DNA of 64,000 nucleotides from Sphingomonas lacunae (lineage in GTDB: Bacteria; Pseudomonadota; Alphaproteobacteria; Sphingomonadales; Sphingomonadaceae). Positions 25,406 through 36,189 of the stretch are shown piece after piece. Position 1 is the stretch's first letter. Each line of letters opens with the position of its first letter. Below the pieces are notes generated by a model. It saw only the letters and a program-made list of their open reading frames with translations, ran no database searches and was not told the origin of the DNA. A program made the position numbers and the translations under genes. Location of the stretch: positions 310,001-374,000 of the forward strand of contig NZ_CP053015.1 in NCBI RefSeq assembly GCF_012979535.1, given 5' to 3'.

Positions 25406-26020
25406 CTAAACCTTTGCCTTGAGATGGCCATAGGCAGCGATGACGGCCTGCAAGGCCTTTTCATAGCGACGATCCCCACCATTGCGGTCAGGGTGATAAC
25501 GCCGGACAAGGTTGGAATAGGCCTGCCGCACGGTTTTGAGGTCTGCGCCCGGAGACAGGCCCAACGCGTCATAGGCCTCACGGTCTTCACGACTAATTCC
25601 CGCGGCGGCATCCCGCGCCTGTTCGCGGACCTTGCGGAAGCGCGCGCCCAACGCGTCCATCGGATCACGAAAATCCGACCATTTGGGCGGAGCGTCGGCG
25701 CCGGTGGCGCTGAAGGCGCGGGTTTCCCGTTCCCAGCCGCCATAGGGGCCCTGTGCCTCAACGATTTCCTCCGGCGTCATGCCAGCGAAGAAATTGTAGC
25801 CGGCATTGAATTCCCGCACATGGTCAAGACACATCCAGCGATAGCTGCCCGGCCCGTCAAAGCCCGGGCGCCGCTCACCCGGCGCGCGAAACTCTCCATG
25901 CTGGTCGCAGCCCGGCACGGCGCAGGGCCGCTGACCAGGGATGCGGCCATGGAATCGGGGGGAGGGATTGGGGCGGTCGGGCAAAACACTTCTCAAAAAG
26001 GCGCAGGTGCCCGGTTTCAT
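25406..26020 (-). CDS. J-domain protein (DnaJ-class) with Cys-rich N-terminus
   Basis: A 204-residue DnaJ-like co-chaperone. The C-terminal J domain starts DAYDALGLSP-like (here EAYDALGLSPGADLKTVRQAYS) and has the obligatory HPD in RRYHPDRN near residue 175. Upstream is a Cys-containing module, CAVPGC then MCLDHV, which could bind zinc. It should stimulate a DnaK-type ATPase and recruit a client. It heads the minus-strand run into cobS and is divergent from bolA; this grouping with CobS/CobT suggests help in assembling the AAA+/VWA complex, which is inference. Confidence 0.9.
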   Translation of the reverse strand: MKPGTCAFLRSVLPDRPNPSPRFHGRIPGQRPCAVPGCDQHGEFRAPGERRPGFDGPGSYRWMCLDHVREFNAGYNFFAGMTPEEIVEAQGPYGGWERETRAFSATGADAPPKWSDFRDPMDALGARFRKVREQARDAAAGISREDREAYDALGLSPGADLKTVRQAYSNLVRRYHPDRNGGDRRYEKALQAVIAAYGHLKAKV

Positions 26021-26089
26021 TCTGGCGGACGCAGGCTAGATAAGAAAAAAGCCCGGCGCAGCAAGCCGGAACCAACAGGAGTGTGGTCA

Positions 26090-26359
26090 GTGGGTCCGGT
26101 TGAGAGCGAAATGAACCAGCGGCTGGCCGTCGCCTTTCCTGATGCGCGGTTTTCCATCAGCAATGACAGCGCGATGCACAGCGGCCACATGGGTGACAAT
26201 GGCACCGGCGAATCGCATTTCAGCCTGACCATCGAAAGTCCCGCCTTTGCAGGACTCAACCGGGTGGCACGGCAGCGGCTGGTCAATCATGCACTGGCGG
26301 AGTTGCTGAAGGAGCGCGTGCACGCGCTCACCATCCGCGCGACAGCGCCGGGGGAGTGA
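26090..26359 (+). CDS. bolA: BolA family protein
   Basis: An 89-residue BolA: MNQRLAVAFPDARFSISNDSAMHSGH, ESHFSLTIESPAFAGLNRVARQRLV and ALAELLKERVHALTI cover the KH-like fold and the conserved Fe-S-related His. BolA proteins act with monothiol glutaredoxins in iron-sulfur handling, and some are regulators. The GTG at 26090 is preferred because AGGAG lies 9 nt upstream and the N-terminal GPVESEM matches the family; the ATG at 26111 is the alternative. The stop overlaps the Nudix start (TGATG), so translation is coupled. Confidence 0.9.
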   Translation: MGPVESEMNQRLAVAFPDARFSISNDSAMHSGHMGDNGTGESHFSLTIESPAFAGLNRVARQRLVNHALAELLKERVHALTIRATAPGE

Positions 26360-26826
26360 TGCAGCGGCGCAACCGGTTGGCAGCCCGGATCATGGTATTG
26401 GACCATGAGGACAGGCTGTTGCTGTTCCACTTCACGCCAGGCGACCGCAAATCCTATTGGGCAACCGCCGGGGGCGAGCTGGATCCGGGTGAGGATTATC
26501 CGACAGCGGCCCGGCGCGAACTGTTGGAGGAAACCGGCTTTGTCGCGCCAGTTTACGGTCCTTTTGCCCATCGCGAGACGGATTTCCTGACCTTTGCAGG
26601 CGAACCGGTCCACGCGGTCGAGCAATATTTTGTGGCGCGGGTGGCGGGTGGACCGATCAATGATGACGGCCATACCGACGGGGAACGCAGCTATATGGTC
26701 AGCCATCGCTGGTGGGGGATGGATGAATGGCTGGCCGCCGGGGAGCGTGTCTATCCGCCCGATATTGTCGAACTGTGGCGAGAGGCCATGGAACTGGTCC
26801 CCTCCAGCGATACCAGCCTGTCCTGA
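26359..26826 (+). CDS. Nudix hydrolase
   Basis: A 155-residue Nudix enzyme. The Nudix box is complete: Gly at the start of GELDPGE, then DYPTAARRELLEETGF, matching Gx5Ex7REUxEExGU. It hydrolyses a nucleoside diphosphate linked to another moiety; the substrate cannot be assigned. The start ATG at 26359 overlaps the bolA stop. A 14-nt gap separates it from the next gene. Confidence 0.92.
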   Translation: MQRRNRLAARIMVLDHEDRLLLFHFTPGDRKSYWATAGGELDPGEDYPTAARRELLEETGFVAPVYGPFAHRETDFLTFAGEPVHAVEQYFVARVAGGPINDDGHTDGERSYMVSHRWWGMDEWLAAGERVYPPDIVELWREAMELVPSSDTSLS

Positions 26827-26840
26827 AACGAGGGATATTG

Positions 26841-27764
26841 ATGACTGCCGCCTTTCCGCTGAACCGCATTGCCCTTTCCACCGGGGTTTCCCTCGATGTG
26901 GTGGATGAAGGGCCGCGCGATGGCGAAGTGCTGATTTTCCTGCATGGTTTTCCGGAATCGCACCGGACATGGCGACACCAGATCGCCCACCTCTCAGGCC
27001 GCTATCGCTGCATCGCGCCCGACCAGCGCGGCTATGCCCGGTCGGACAAGCCGGCCGACCTGTCCGAATATAAGGTGCCGAAACTGACCGCCGATGTTCT
27101 GGCACTGGCCAATGCGCTGGGCGTCGGGGAGTTCACGCTGGTCGGCCACGACTGGGGCGGTGCCATCGCCTGGGCGACCGCGCTGAGGCATCAGGCGAGC
27201 CTGCCGGGCGGGCGCATCCGCCGCCTGATCCAGTGCAATGCCGCCCACCCCTATGTCTATCAACACAGTTTGGTGTTCGACGCGGGGCAGCGGGCGGCAA
27301 CGCAATATATCCGCGAATTCCGCGAGCGGGACATTGAGGGCGAGGTGGCGGCAAAGGGCGTCGAATGGTTCTTTGACGACCGCTTTGCCAAACTGTCGGC
27401 ACGGGGCATGACGGCGGAAGACCGGCTGGCCTATATTGACGAGTGGAGCCAGCCCGGCGCGCTGACCGGCATGCTCAACTGGTACCGGGCATCACCCTTG
27501 CAGGTGCCGGCGCCCGATGCGCCGGCGGAGACGACGCCATTCCTCGACGCGCCTTTCCCGCGCCTCACCATCCCGGCCCTGATCGTCTGGGGTCTGGAAG
27601 ATGAGGCGCTGCTGCCGTGCCAGCTCGAAGGGCTGGAGCGGCATATCGATGATGTGACGGTGGAGCGGATCGAGGGGGCTGGCCATTTCGTGCCGTGGGA
27701 GGCCCCCGACGCGGTGAATGCCGCCATGGACCGCTGGCTCGTGGCGCATCCGCTCGACCATTGA
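26841..27764 (+). CDS. Alpha/beta hydrolase, epoxide-hydrolase type
   Basis: A 307-residue alpha/beta hydrolase. HGFPES (residues 35-40) is the epoxide-hydrolase oxyanion motif, and the nucleophile is Asp104 in GHDWGGA, not Ser. The acidic residue is Glu253 or Asp254 in GLEDEALLP, His282 is in GAGHFVPWE, and Tyr215 in NWYRAS is a candidate lid tyrosine. This pattern fits epoxide hydrolases and excludes lipases; a haloalkane dehalogenase is less likely because the halide-stabilising Trp after the nucleophile is the only shared element. The start ATG at 26841 has AGGGA upstream. Confidence 0.88.
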   Translation: MTAAFPLNRIALSTGVSLDVVDEGPRDGEVLIFLHGFPESHRTWRHQIAHLSGRYRCIAPDQRGYARSDKPADLSEYKVPKLTADVLALANALGVGEFTLVGHDWGGAIAWATALRHQASLPGGRIRRLIQCNAAHPYVYQHSLVFDAGQRAATQYIREFRERDIEGEVAAKGVEWFFDDRFAKLSARGMTAEDRLAYIDEWSQPGALTGMLNWYRASPLQVPAPDAPAETTPFLDAPFPRLTIPALIVWGLEDEALLPCQLEGLERHIDDVTVERIEGAGHFVPWEAPDAVNAAMDRWLVAHPLDH

Positions 27765-27765
27765 A

Positions 27766-27804
27766 CCGCTGAGCAAGCGGGTCTGTGTGGCTCATCCGAG
27801 CCAC
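27766..27804. terminator. Hairpins at convergent gene ends
   Basis: CCGCT-GAGCA-AGCGG at 27766-27780, and GTGGCTC-ATCC-GAGCCAC at 27787-27804, which overlaps the stop of the DUF2332 gene. There is no long T-run, so termination on either strand is only plausible. Confidence 0.45.
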
Positions 27805-28868
27805 TCGACCTGCGCACCATGGGGATGACAGCGGGCGAGCAGTTGGTGACGGCCATCGCCGGGCCAAGTGGTGAGGCGAACTTCTGCCTGCGCGATCTGA
27901 TCGTGAAACTCCATGCTCAGCCAAGCGAACGGGCGTTCCGGTGTCGCGCGCGCAGCCGCGGCGATGATGGCTTGATGCACCCGGTCACGACCCTCATCAG
28001 GGAAATATTGCAGGGCGACGCTATGATAGAGGATGCGGGTGACACCGGCCGCTTGTGGCTTAGCCAGCCGCTGTTCGATCCACTCGGCCCCGTCGCCCCG
28101 GTCCACCGGCGGCGGGAAGTGCTGGGCGATCGAGATGGCGCCTTCGGCACGGGCGACGCGATCATGCTGATCAGGCCAGATATAGGCGAGCATCCGTTCG
28201 GCAGTCGCCGGATCGGTCATGTCGAGCGGGTTGAGGTCAACGCCGGCACGGGAAACAACGTCGACCGCTGCCGACACAGGCGGCGGACCCGACCAATGCG
28301 GCGTGAGCTGAACGGAAGAGGCCGGATCGCCGGACCGCGCTGCACCAAGATCATAACCAAAGCGGTCCATATTGAGGTTAAGGCCACCGCTGGCGCCCAG
28401 TTCGAGCAACTCCACCTGCGGCCCGAAGCGGGCAGCGACGGCCATTACGCCGGGCCAGAGGACGGCGGACCGGCCGACCTCATTGGTTTGCGGGGCATTG
28501 TCGAGCCAGGGCAGCAGCCAGTCGTCATGGTCGGAGAGGATGCGGCGCAACAGGGCTGTGCAATCCCCCTGTCTTTCGCGGTAGAAGGCGGTGAGCTGGG
28601 CATCGCCGCCCATGCGCGCCAGCGCGTTGAGCCCTCCGGCGATGCGCAGCTTGAGCGCATCGACCATCGGATCACCGGGCCAATCGAGAATGCGCGCTCC
28701 GGTCCGGGTCGAGCGGTCAAGCATGTCCGCCAGAGTGCCGACCACTTGCGCGGTCAGGGGCGAGCCGGTGGCAACGCAATGCCTAGCCTGCATGCGAAAG
28801 GCCGCCCGGATCGCCTCGTCCCGCGCCGGGGAGGCGGGCTTTTCGCTTGATGTGATCGACTCACTCAT
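27792..28868 (-). CDS. DUF2332 family protein
   Basis: A 358-residue DUF2332 protein. The region VELLELGASGGLNLNMDRFGYDL resembles the glycine-rich SAM-binding loop of class I methyltransferases, though catalytic function is not established for the family. FRMQARHCVATGSPLTAQVV at the N-terminus and AWLSMEFH near the C-terminus are typical. It is divergent from hisG with a 39-bp gap and convergent with the alpha/beta hydrolase. Confidence 0.87.
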   Translation of the reverse strand: MSESITSSEKPASPARDEAIRAAFRMQARHCVATGSPLTAQVVGTLADMLDRSTRTGARILDWPGDPMVDALKLRIAGGLNALARMGGDAQLTAFYRERQGDCTALLRRILSDHDDWLLPWLDNAPQTNEVGRSAVLWPGVMAVAARFGPQVELLELGASGGLNLNMDRFGYDLGAARSGDPASSVQLTPHWSGPPPVSAAVDVVSRAGVDLNPLDMTDPATAERMLAYIWPDQHDRVARAEGAISIAQHFPPPVDRGDGAEWIEQRLAKPQAAGVTRILYHSVALQYFPDEGRDRVHQAIIAAAARATPERPFAWLSMEFHDQIAQAEVRLTTWPGDGRHQLLARCHPHGAQVEWLG

Positions 28869-28907
28869 CTTGCATTGCCCCCTTCACCGCCGTAACTGCG
28901 CGGCAGC

Positions 28908-29558
28908 ATGACAGACTCCCTCATCTTTGCCATCCCCAAGGGACGGATCCTCGACGAAGCCCTGCCGATATTGCGGGCCGGTGGAGTGCATCCGGCGGCG
29001 GATTTCTTTGACGCAAAGAGCCGGGCGCTGACCTTTGCCAGCGAGAATCCGGACCTGTCGATCATCCGGGTGCGCGCCTTTGATGTTGCCACTTTCGTGG
29101 CCCATGGCGCGGCGCAGATCGGCATTGTCGGGTCGGACGTGATCGACGAGTTCAATTTTTCCGAACTCTATGCCCCGGTGGACCTGGGCATCGGCAAGTG
29201 CCGCCTGTCCTTGGCCATGCCCAAGGACGCGCCGCCAATTGACCTGAGCGCCAGCCACATTCGCGTCGCCACCAAATATCCGACGATCACCCGCCAATGG
29301 TTCGCCAGCCGTGGCATCCAGGCTGAATGCATCAAGCTGAATGGCGCGATGGAAATTGCGCCGCTGCTCAATCTGGCGCCATGCATTGTCGATCTGGTGT
29401 CGACCGGGCGGACGTTGGTGGAAAATGGCCTGGAAGAGCGCGAGGTGATTTGCGACGTGTCAGCGAGGCTGATCGTCAACCGCGCCGCATTCAAGCTGAA
29501 CCCTGCAATTCCGGCGATGGTCGAGGCGTTCCGGGAAGCGGTGGCAGTCCCGGCATGA
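28908..29558 (+). CDS. hisG: ATP phosphoribosyltransferase HisG, short form
   Basis: First step of histidine synthesis: ATP plus PRPP to phosphoribosyl-ATP. At 216 residues it is the short (HisG-S) form lacking the C-terminal regulatory domain; such enzymes need the HisZ subunit for activity and feedback control. Signatures are [24 protein letters not shown] and [19 protein letters not shown]. No hisZ lies in this window. The hisG stop overlaps the hisD start (ATGA). Confidence 0.95.
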   Translation: MTDSLIFAIPKGRILDEALPILRAGGVHPAADFFDAKSRALTFASENPDLSIIRVRAFDVATFVAHGAAQIGIVGSDVIDEFNFSELYAPVDLGIGKCRLSLAMPKDAPPIDLSASHIRVATKYPTITRQWFASRGIQAECIKLNGAMEIAPLLNLAPCIVDLVSTGRTLVENGLEEREVICDVSARLIVNRAAFKLNPAIPAMVEAFREAVAVPA

Positions 29559-30847
29559 GCTTGCGGCTCGACACAGGCGACGCCGGCTTTGCCAAGGCTT
29601 TCGATGCGCTGGTTGATGACCGGCGGGAAAGTGACGCCGGTGTGTCGCGCGACGTGGCAGCGATCATTGCCGATGTCCGCGCGCGCGGCGATTTGGCGCT
29701 GGCCGAACTGACCGCGAAGTTTGACCGGTTTGATCTGGATGCCCAAGGCTGGTCGATTGGCCTTCAAGAGTGTGCGGCCGCCTATGCGGCGCTGGAGCCC
29801 GGATTGCGCGAGGCACTGGATCTGGCGGCGGCGCGCATCCGCGCCTTTCACGCCAGCCAGAAACCCGAGGACAAGGACAGCATCGACGCGACCGGGGCAC
29901 GACTGGGCAGCCGTTGGAGCGCGGTCGAGGCAGCGGGTGTCTATGTTCCCGGTGGCCGCGCAGCCTATCCCTCCTCCGTGCTGATGAACGCCATTCCGGC
30001 CAAGGTCGCTGGCGTCGATCGGTTGGTGATGGTTACACCGACGCCCGGCGGCTCGGTCAATCCGCTGGTGCTGGCCGCAGCGCATATTGCCGGGGTTGAT
30101 GAAATCTGGCGGGTCGGCGGAGCACAGGCGGTCGCGGCGCTCGCCTATGGCACCGGCCGCATCCAGCCGGTCGATGTCATCACCGGGCCAGGCAATGCCT
30201 GGGTGGCAGAGGCCAAGCGGCAGCTTTATGGCGTCGTCGGCATCGACATGGTAGCCGGGCCAAGCGAGATTGTCGTTGTCGCCGATGCACAGAATGACCC
30301 GGCGCTGATCGCCGCCGACCTGCTCAGCCAGGCCGAGCATGACCCGACGAGCCAGTCGATCCTGTTCACCGATGACACCGGCTTTGCCGATGCGGTGGCA
30401 GCGGCGGTGGAGGCGCATCTGCCGACCCTGGCGACCCAGGCGACCGCGCGTGAGAGCTGGGCCACATATGGCGCCATCATCACCGTGCGCGATCTTGACG
30501 AGGCGATGCCGCTGGTCAACCGGCTGGCGGCCGAGCATCTCGAACTGGCGGTCGATGATCCCGATGCCCTGTTCGCCAAGGTGCGCCACGCCGGATCGGT
30601 TTTCCTTGGCCGGATGACCCCCGAAGCCATTGGTGACTATGTCGCCGGGCCGAACCATGTGCTGCCGACCGGACGGCGGGCGCGCTTTGCCTCTGGCCTG
30701 TCGGTGCTCGATTTCATGAAACGGACCAGTTTTTTGCAGCTCAACGAAGGGGCGCTGGATGCCATTGGCCCCGCCGCCGTGGCGCTGGCCGGGGCCGAAG
30801 GGCTGCCTGCCCATGCGCTGAGCGTCGCGTTGCGGCTGGACCGCTGA
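29555..30847 (+). CDS. hisD: Histidinol dehydrogenase HisD
   Basis: Last two steps of histidine synthesis: oxidation of histidinol to histidine with 2 NAD+. The 430-residue zinc enzyme shows [57 protein letters not shown], and [11 protein letters not shown] carrying one of the zinc-ligand His residues. The start is the ATG at 29555 inside the hisG stop; the longer open frame upstream is a shadow. nusB follows after 47 nt. Confidence 0.96.
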   Translation: MSLRLDTGDAGFAKAFDALVDDRRESDAGVSRDVAAIIADVRARGDLALAELTAKFDRFDLDAQGWSIGLQECAAAYAALEPGLREALDLAAARIRAFHASQKPEDKDSIDATGARLGSRWSAVEAAGVYVPGGRAAYPSSVLMNAIPAKVAGVDRLVMVTPTPGGSVNPLVLAAAHIAGVDEIWRVGGAQAVAALAYGTGRIQPVDVITGPGNAWVAEAKRQLYGVVGIDMVAGPSEIVVVADAQNDPALIAADLLSQAEHDPTSQSILFTDDTGFADAVAAAVEAHLPTLATQATARESWATYGAIITVRDLDEAMPLVNRLAAEHLELAVDDPDALFAKVRHAGSVFLGRMTPEAIGDYVAGPNHVLPTGRRARFASGLSVLDFMKRTSFLQLNEGALDAIGPAAVALAGAEGLPAHALSVALRLDR

Positions 30848-30894
30848 ACCCGCGCAACCTTGCCCCTGCCCGCCTGCGCCGCTAGGGGGCGCGC

Positions 30895-31377
30895 ATGACA
30901 CAGACTCCTCCCCGCAAGGCCGCGCGCTCGACCGCGCGCTCCGCTGCCCGTCTCGGCGCGGTCCAGGCATTGTACCAGCACGACATGGAAGCGACCCCGG
31001 TCGCCCAGCTTATCCATGAATTTCATCAACACCGGCTTGGCACCACGATCGACGACGAGGAATTTCCCGACGCCGAATATGCCGATGCCGAGGTCGATTT
31101 CTTTGACGATCTGGTACGTGGCACCATCGCCCGCCTCAATGATGTCGACGAGGCAATCGCCGCCAAGCTGAGCAGCGGCTGGAGTCTGGCCCGGCTCGAC
31201 AAGGCAATGAAGGCGGTGCTGCGCGTCGGTGCCTATGAACTGATCGCCCGCCCAGACGTGCCGGCCGCGGCCGCGATCAGCGAATATGTCGATGTCGCCA
31301 AGGCATTTCACACGCCCAAGGAAGCGGGCTTCGTCAACGGCCTGCTTGATGCGGTGGCGAAAGCAGCGGGACGGTAA
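30895..31377 (+). CDS. nusB: Transcription antitermination protein NusB
   Basis: RNA-binding antitermination factor of 160 residues. The typical RSAARLGAVQALYQHDM start of the NusB fold follows a short basic leader. Later come VRGTIARLNDVDEAI and RVGAYELIARPDVPAAAAISEYVDVAKAF, then the C-terminal GFVNGLLDAVA. It forms the boxA-binding heterodimer with NusE (S10) during rRNA transcription. It lies downstream of hisD and 46 nt before thiL; the nusB-thiL order is common in bacteria. Confidence 0.94.
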   Translation: MTQTPPRKAARSTARSAARLGAVQALYQHDMEATPVAQLIHEFHQHRLGTTIDDEEFPDAEYADAEVDFFDDLVRGTIARLNDVDEAIAAKLSSGWSLARLDKAMKAVLRVGAYELIARPDVPAAAAISEYVDVAKAFHTPKEAGFVNGLLDAVAKAAGR

Positions 31378-31423
31378 CGTCCACCTAGTGGCCCCCTCCC
31401 TCCCGCTCGGCTAAAGCTGGTGC

Positions 31424-32380
31424 GTGACATCACGCGAATCCGCCCTGATCGACGCCTTGCGCATGATCGCAACGCATCCTGCTGCCCGCGGGCTGGCCGA
31501 TGATGCCGCCGTTCTGCCGGTCGAGGCCGGTGGGCTGGTCCTGACCCACGACATGCTGGTTGAGGGCGTCCATTTCCTGCCCGATGACCCGGCGGACAGT
31601 GTCGCCTGGAAACTGGTGGCGGTGAACATGTCCGACCTTGCCGCAAAGGGAGCGATGCCGCTGGGGGTGCTGACCGGGCATGGTTTGGGTCGCGATCGGG
31701 ACTGGGATAGTTTGTTCGTCGAGGGACTGGCCGATGCGTTGCGGATATTCAACGTGCCCTTGCTTGGCGGGGACACGGTGGCAATGCCAGCCGGAGCGCC
31801 CGTGACGCTGGGACTAACGGCGATTGGCCGGGCGCCGGAATGCGGCGCGCCGTCGCGCAGCGGCGCGAAGGCAGGCGATGACCTGTGGGTCAGCGGACCT
31901 TTGGGCGATGCCGGGGCGGGTCTGGCGATCCGGCAGGGGCGCATGGACGGCGGCTTGGCATCATTGGTGACAGCCTATCAACGGCCGCAACCCAATCTGC
32001 CACTCGGACAAGCCCTGGCGTCGCTGGTCAGTGCGATGGCGGATGTGTCCGACGGGCTGTTGATCGACGCGCGGCGCATTGCCGAGGCCAGCGGATGTGG
32101 CGTGGCGGTGCAGATGGACGCTGTGCCCCTGTCTGACGCGCTGATGATGGTGCGGCCCGACAGTTGGGAAACGCGGATCGAGGCGACGACAGCGGGCGAT
32201 GATTATGTGTTGCTGTTCACGGCAGCGCCGGACCGGCGTCAAGCGATTGAAGCCGCCTCATCACGCCATGGCGGGAATGCGCGACGCATTGGCTGTTGCA
32301 CCGCTGATAGGGGCTTTGCCCTAAGCTGGCGGGGCGGGGCGGTGCCATTACCGGCCCGACTGGGCTTTGAACATGGCTGA
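31424..32380 (+). CDS. thiL: Thiamine-monophosphate kinase ThiL
   Basis: ATP-dependent conversion of thiamine monophosphate to the diphosphate cofactor. The 318-residue protein shows GLADDAAVLPVEAGGLVLTHDMLVEGVHF, AVNMSDLAAKGAMPLG, GGDTVAM and MADVSDGLLIDARRIA, the metal/ATP-binding Asp clusters of ThiL. The GTG at 31424 is taken as start; no upstream in-frame ATG fits and the N-terminus (TSRESALIDALR) aligns with the family. Confidence 0.94.
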   Translation: MTSRESALIDALRMIATHPAARGLADDAAVLPVEAGGLVLTHDMLVEGVHFLPDDPADSVAWKLVAVNMSDLAAKGAMPLGVLTGHGLGRDRDWDSLFVEGLADALRIFNVPLLGGDTVAMPAGAPVTLGLTAIGRAPECGAPSRSGAKAGDDLWVSGPLGDAGAGLAIRQGRMDGGLASLVTAYQRPQPNLPLGQALASLVSAMADVSDGLLIDARRIAEASGCGVAVQMDAVPLSDALMMVRPDSWETRIEATTAGDDYVLLFTAAPDRRQAIEAASSRHGGNARRIGCCTADRGFALSWRGGAVPLPARLGFEHG

Positions 32381-32594
32381 AAAATAGATCAAACGGCTGA
32401 ATTAAAGCTATTTTATCGACTTGGTTAACGACCAGTCCTTTTGCTTGCCCTTTCGATTTTCTCCCCTTAGCCTCTCCGACCGATGCATCCACGCGGGGAG
32501 GGAAGAATTGCGGGTTGAATGCGCCACTTAAGGCAGGGGCAAACTCGCGATTTCCCGGCAAGAGAGCATTTCAAACGGGAGGATATTGGGTCCC

Positions 32595-34712
<2,118 letters not shown>

Positions 34713-34748
34713 CCTTGGGTCACTGAGCATCCGGCTTGCCGGAAACAG

Positions 34749-34776
34749 GCCCCCGCCGGAGCGATCCGGCGGGGGC
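34749..34776 (+). terminator. Rho-independent terminator after hppA
   Basis: GCCCCCGCCGGA, GCGA tetraloop, TCCGGCGGGGGC: a perfect 12-bp stem followed by TTTGCTTT, starting 36 nt after the hppA stop. Confidence 0.9.
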
Positions 34777-34899
34777 TTTGCTTTGGTCCATCACGACCGT
34801 TTCCCCGATCCCGGCGCCTTGCTGCCAAAATGGCAGCAAAGAACGCTTTGTTCATGCCTCCCTGTTATGCGGCGGGTCATGAAGCATGAGGCAATCAGC

Positions 34900-36189
34900 A
34901 TGACCGGCGGCATCGCTGCCGATGGACAGGGGGCAAGGCATGGACTGTCTGCCAAGCTGAGCAGCCGAACAAAGGAAGGCAGCCCTGACCACGCGCAGGC
35001 TGTCGAATGGCTCAGCCATACCTCTTTGTCCGCCGCGCAATGGAGCGAGTGGCAGGCCCTGGCGGGGCGGGCCGCAGAGGCCAATGTCTTTGCCGAACCC
35101 TGGATGGTGCGGGCCGGCCTGACCCATTGCAATGAGGGCGCAGACGCGACAGTCGCATTCGTCCGTGACGCAGGTGGCACATTGATCGGCGTCGCCCCCA
35201 TGCAGATGGGCAAAGCCTTTGGCCGGGTGCCCGTGCGCGTGGCGCTGGGCTGGACCCATCCCAACAGCTTTCTGAGCAGCATGTTGGTCGCACAGGATCA
35301 GGCCACCGCCTTTTGGTCGCGCCTGCTGTCATCGCTTGCCAATGGCCCCTGTGCCGCCCCCCTGCTCTGCTGTGACGGCTTGCCCGAAGACGGACCATTA
35401 TATCAGGGGCTGGCAGAAGCCTGTCACCGGATGGATCTGCCTCTTTCGGTTGAGGCATCGATAAAGCGGGCGATGCTGGCCACGCGCATGGACCCCGAAG
35501 CCTATTGGGACGAGTCGGTTCGCGCCAAGAAGCGCAAGGAATTGCGCCGCCAATGGGCGCGACTGAACGAACTGGGCCAAGTCACCACCGATCAATTGAC
35601 AGCCGCCGACGGCCAACCGGTCGAGCATTGGATCGACGAGTTTCTGACCCTGGAAGCAGGCGGCTGGAAAGGCGCCAATGAATCGGCCCTGCTGAGCCAT
35701 GCCGACACGGCCGCCTTCTTTCGCGCGACCATGGCCGCAGCCCATGCGGCCGGGCAGCTGGAAATGACGGCGCTGCGGCTGGACGGGCGCGCGATCGCGG
35801 TGCTCATCACCCTGTTGAGCGGCCAGGCCGGCTTTTCGTTCAAGACCGCCTTTGACGAGGATTATGCGCGCTTCTCCCCCGGCGTTTTGTTGCAGCGCGA
35901 AAGCCTGTCCATCCTCAACCAGCGGCAGCTGGACTGGATCGACAGCTGTGCCGCGCAGGACCATCCGATGATTGACAGCCTGTGGCGCGAACGGCGGTCG
36001 ATTGTTTCGGTGGCGCTGCCTCTGCCCGGCCATGGCAACCGGCTGACCTTTACCCTCGCACAGGGCGCGAAACGGCTTTGGCATATCGCCAAGCGGTTCA
36101 ACCCGCCCGCCTTGAAAAAGCCTACCCCCCGATCTGACCCTCAGCCCGGACCAGCCCCCGCCGGATCAGTAAAGGATGAAGACAAATGA
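34900..36189 (+). CDS. BioF2/CelD-like GNAT family N-acyltransferase
   Basis: A 429-residue protein of the large double-GNAT type (Acetyltransf_6/BioF2-like). Readable features are the AEANVFAEPWMVRAGL segment, RAKKRKELRRQWARL, the catalytic-domain stretch FLTLEAGGWKGANESALL, and GRAIAVLITLLSGQAGFSFKTAFDEDYARFSPGVLLQRE. The last is typical of the acyl-CoA- or aminoacyl-transfer fold shared with FemAB proteins. Substrate unknown. The start is uncertain: the ATG at 34900 has GAGG 8 nt upstream, and ATGs at 34867 and 34879 are in frame. The stop overlaps the start of the JmjC gene (ATGA), so the two form a translational pair. Confidence 0.8.
   Translation: MTGGIAADGQGARHGLSAKLSSRTKEGSPDHAQAVEWLSHTSLSAAQWSEWQALAGRAAEANVFAEPWMVRAGLTHCNEGADATVAFVRDAGGTLIGVAPMQMGKAFGRVPVRVALGWTHPNSFLSSMLVAQDQATAFWSRLLSSLANGPCAAPLLCCDGLPEDGPLYQGLAEACHRMDLPLSVEASIKRAMLATRMDPEAYWDESVRAKKRKELRRQWARLNELGQVTTDQLTAADGQPVEHWIDEFLTLEAGGWKGANESALLSHADTAAFFRATMAAAHAAGQLEMTALRLDGRAIAVLITLLSGQAGFSFKTAFDEDYARFSPGVLLQRESLSILNQRQLDWIDSCAAQDHPMIDSLWRERRSIVSVALPLPGHGNRLTFTLAQGAKRLWHIAKRFNPPALKKPTPRSDPQPGPAPAGSVKDEDK

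Noticed and set aside
29168-30970. 600-codon minus-strand frame antisense to hisG/hisD
   Set aside because: hisG and hisD are unambiguous; the antisense product is low-complexity Arg/Gly/Gln.
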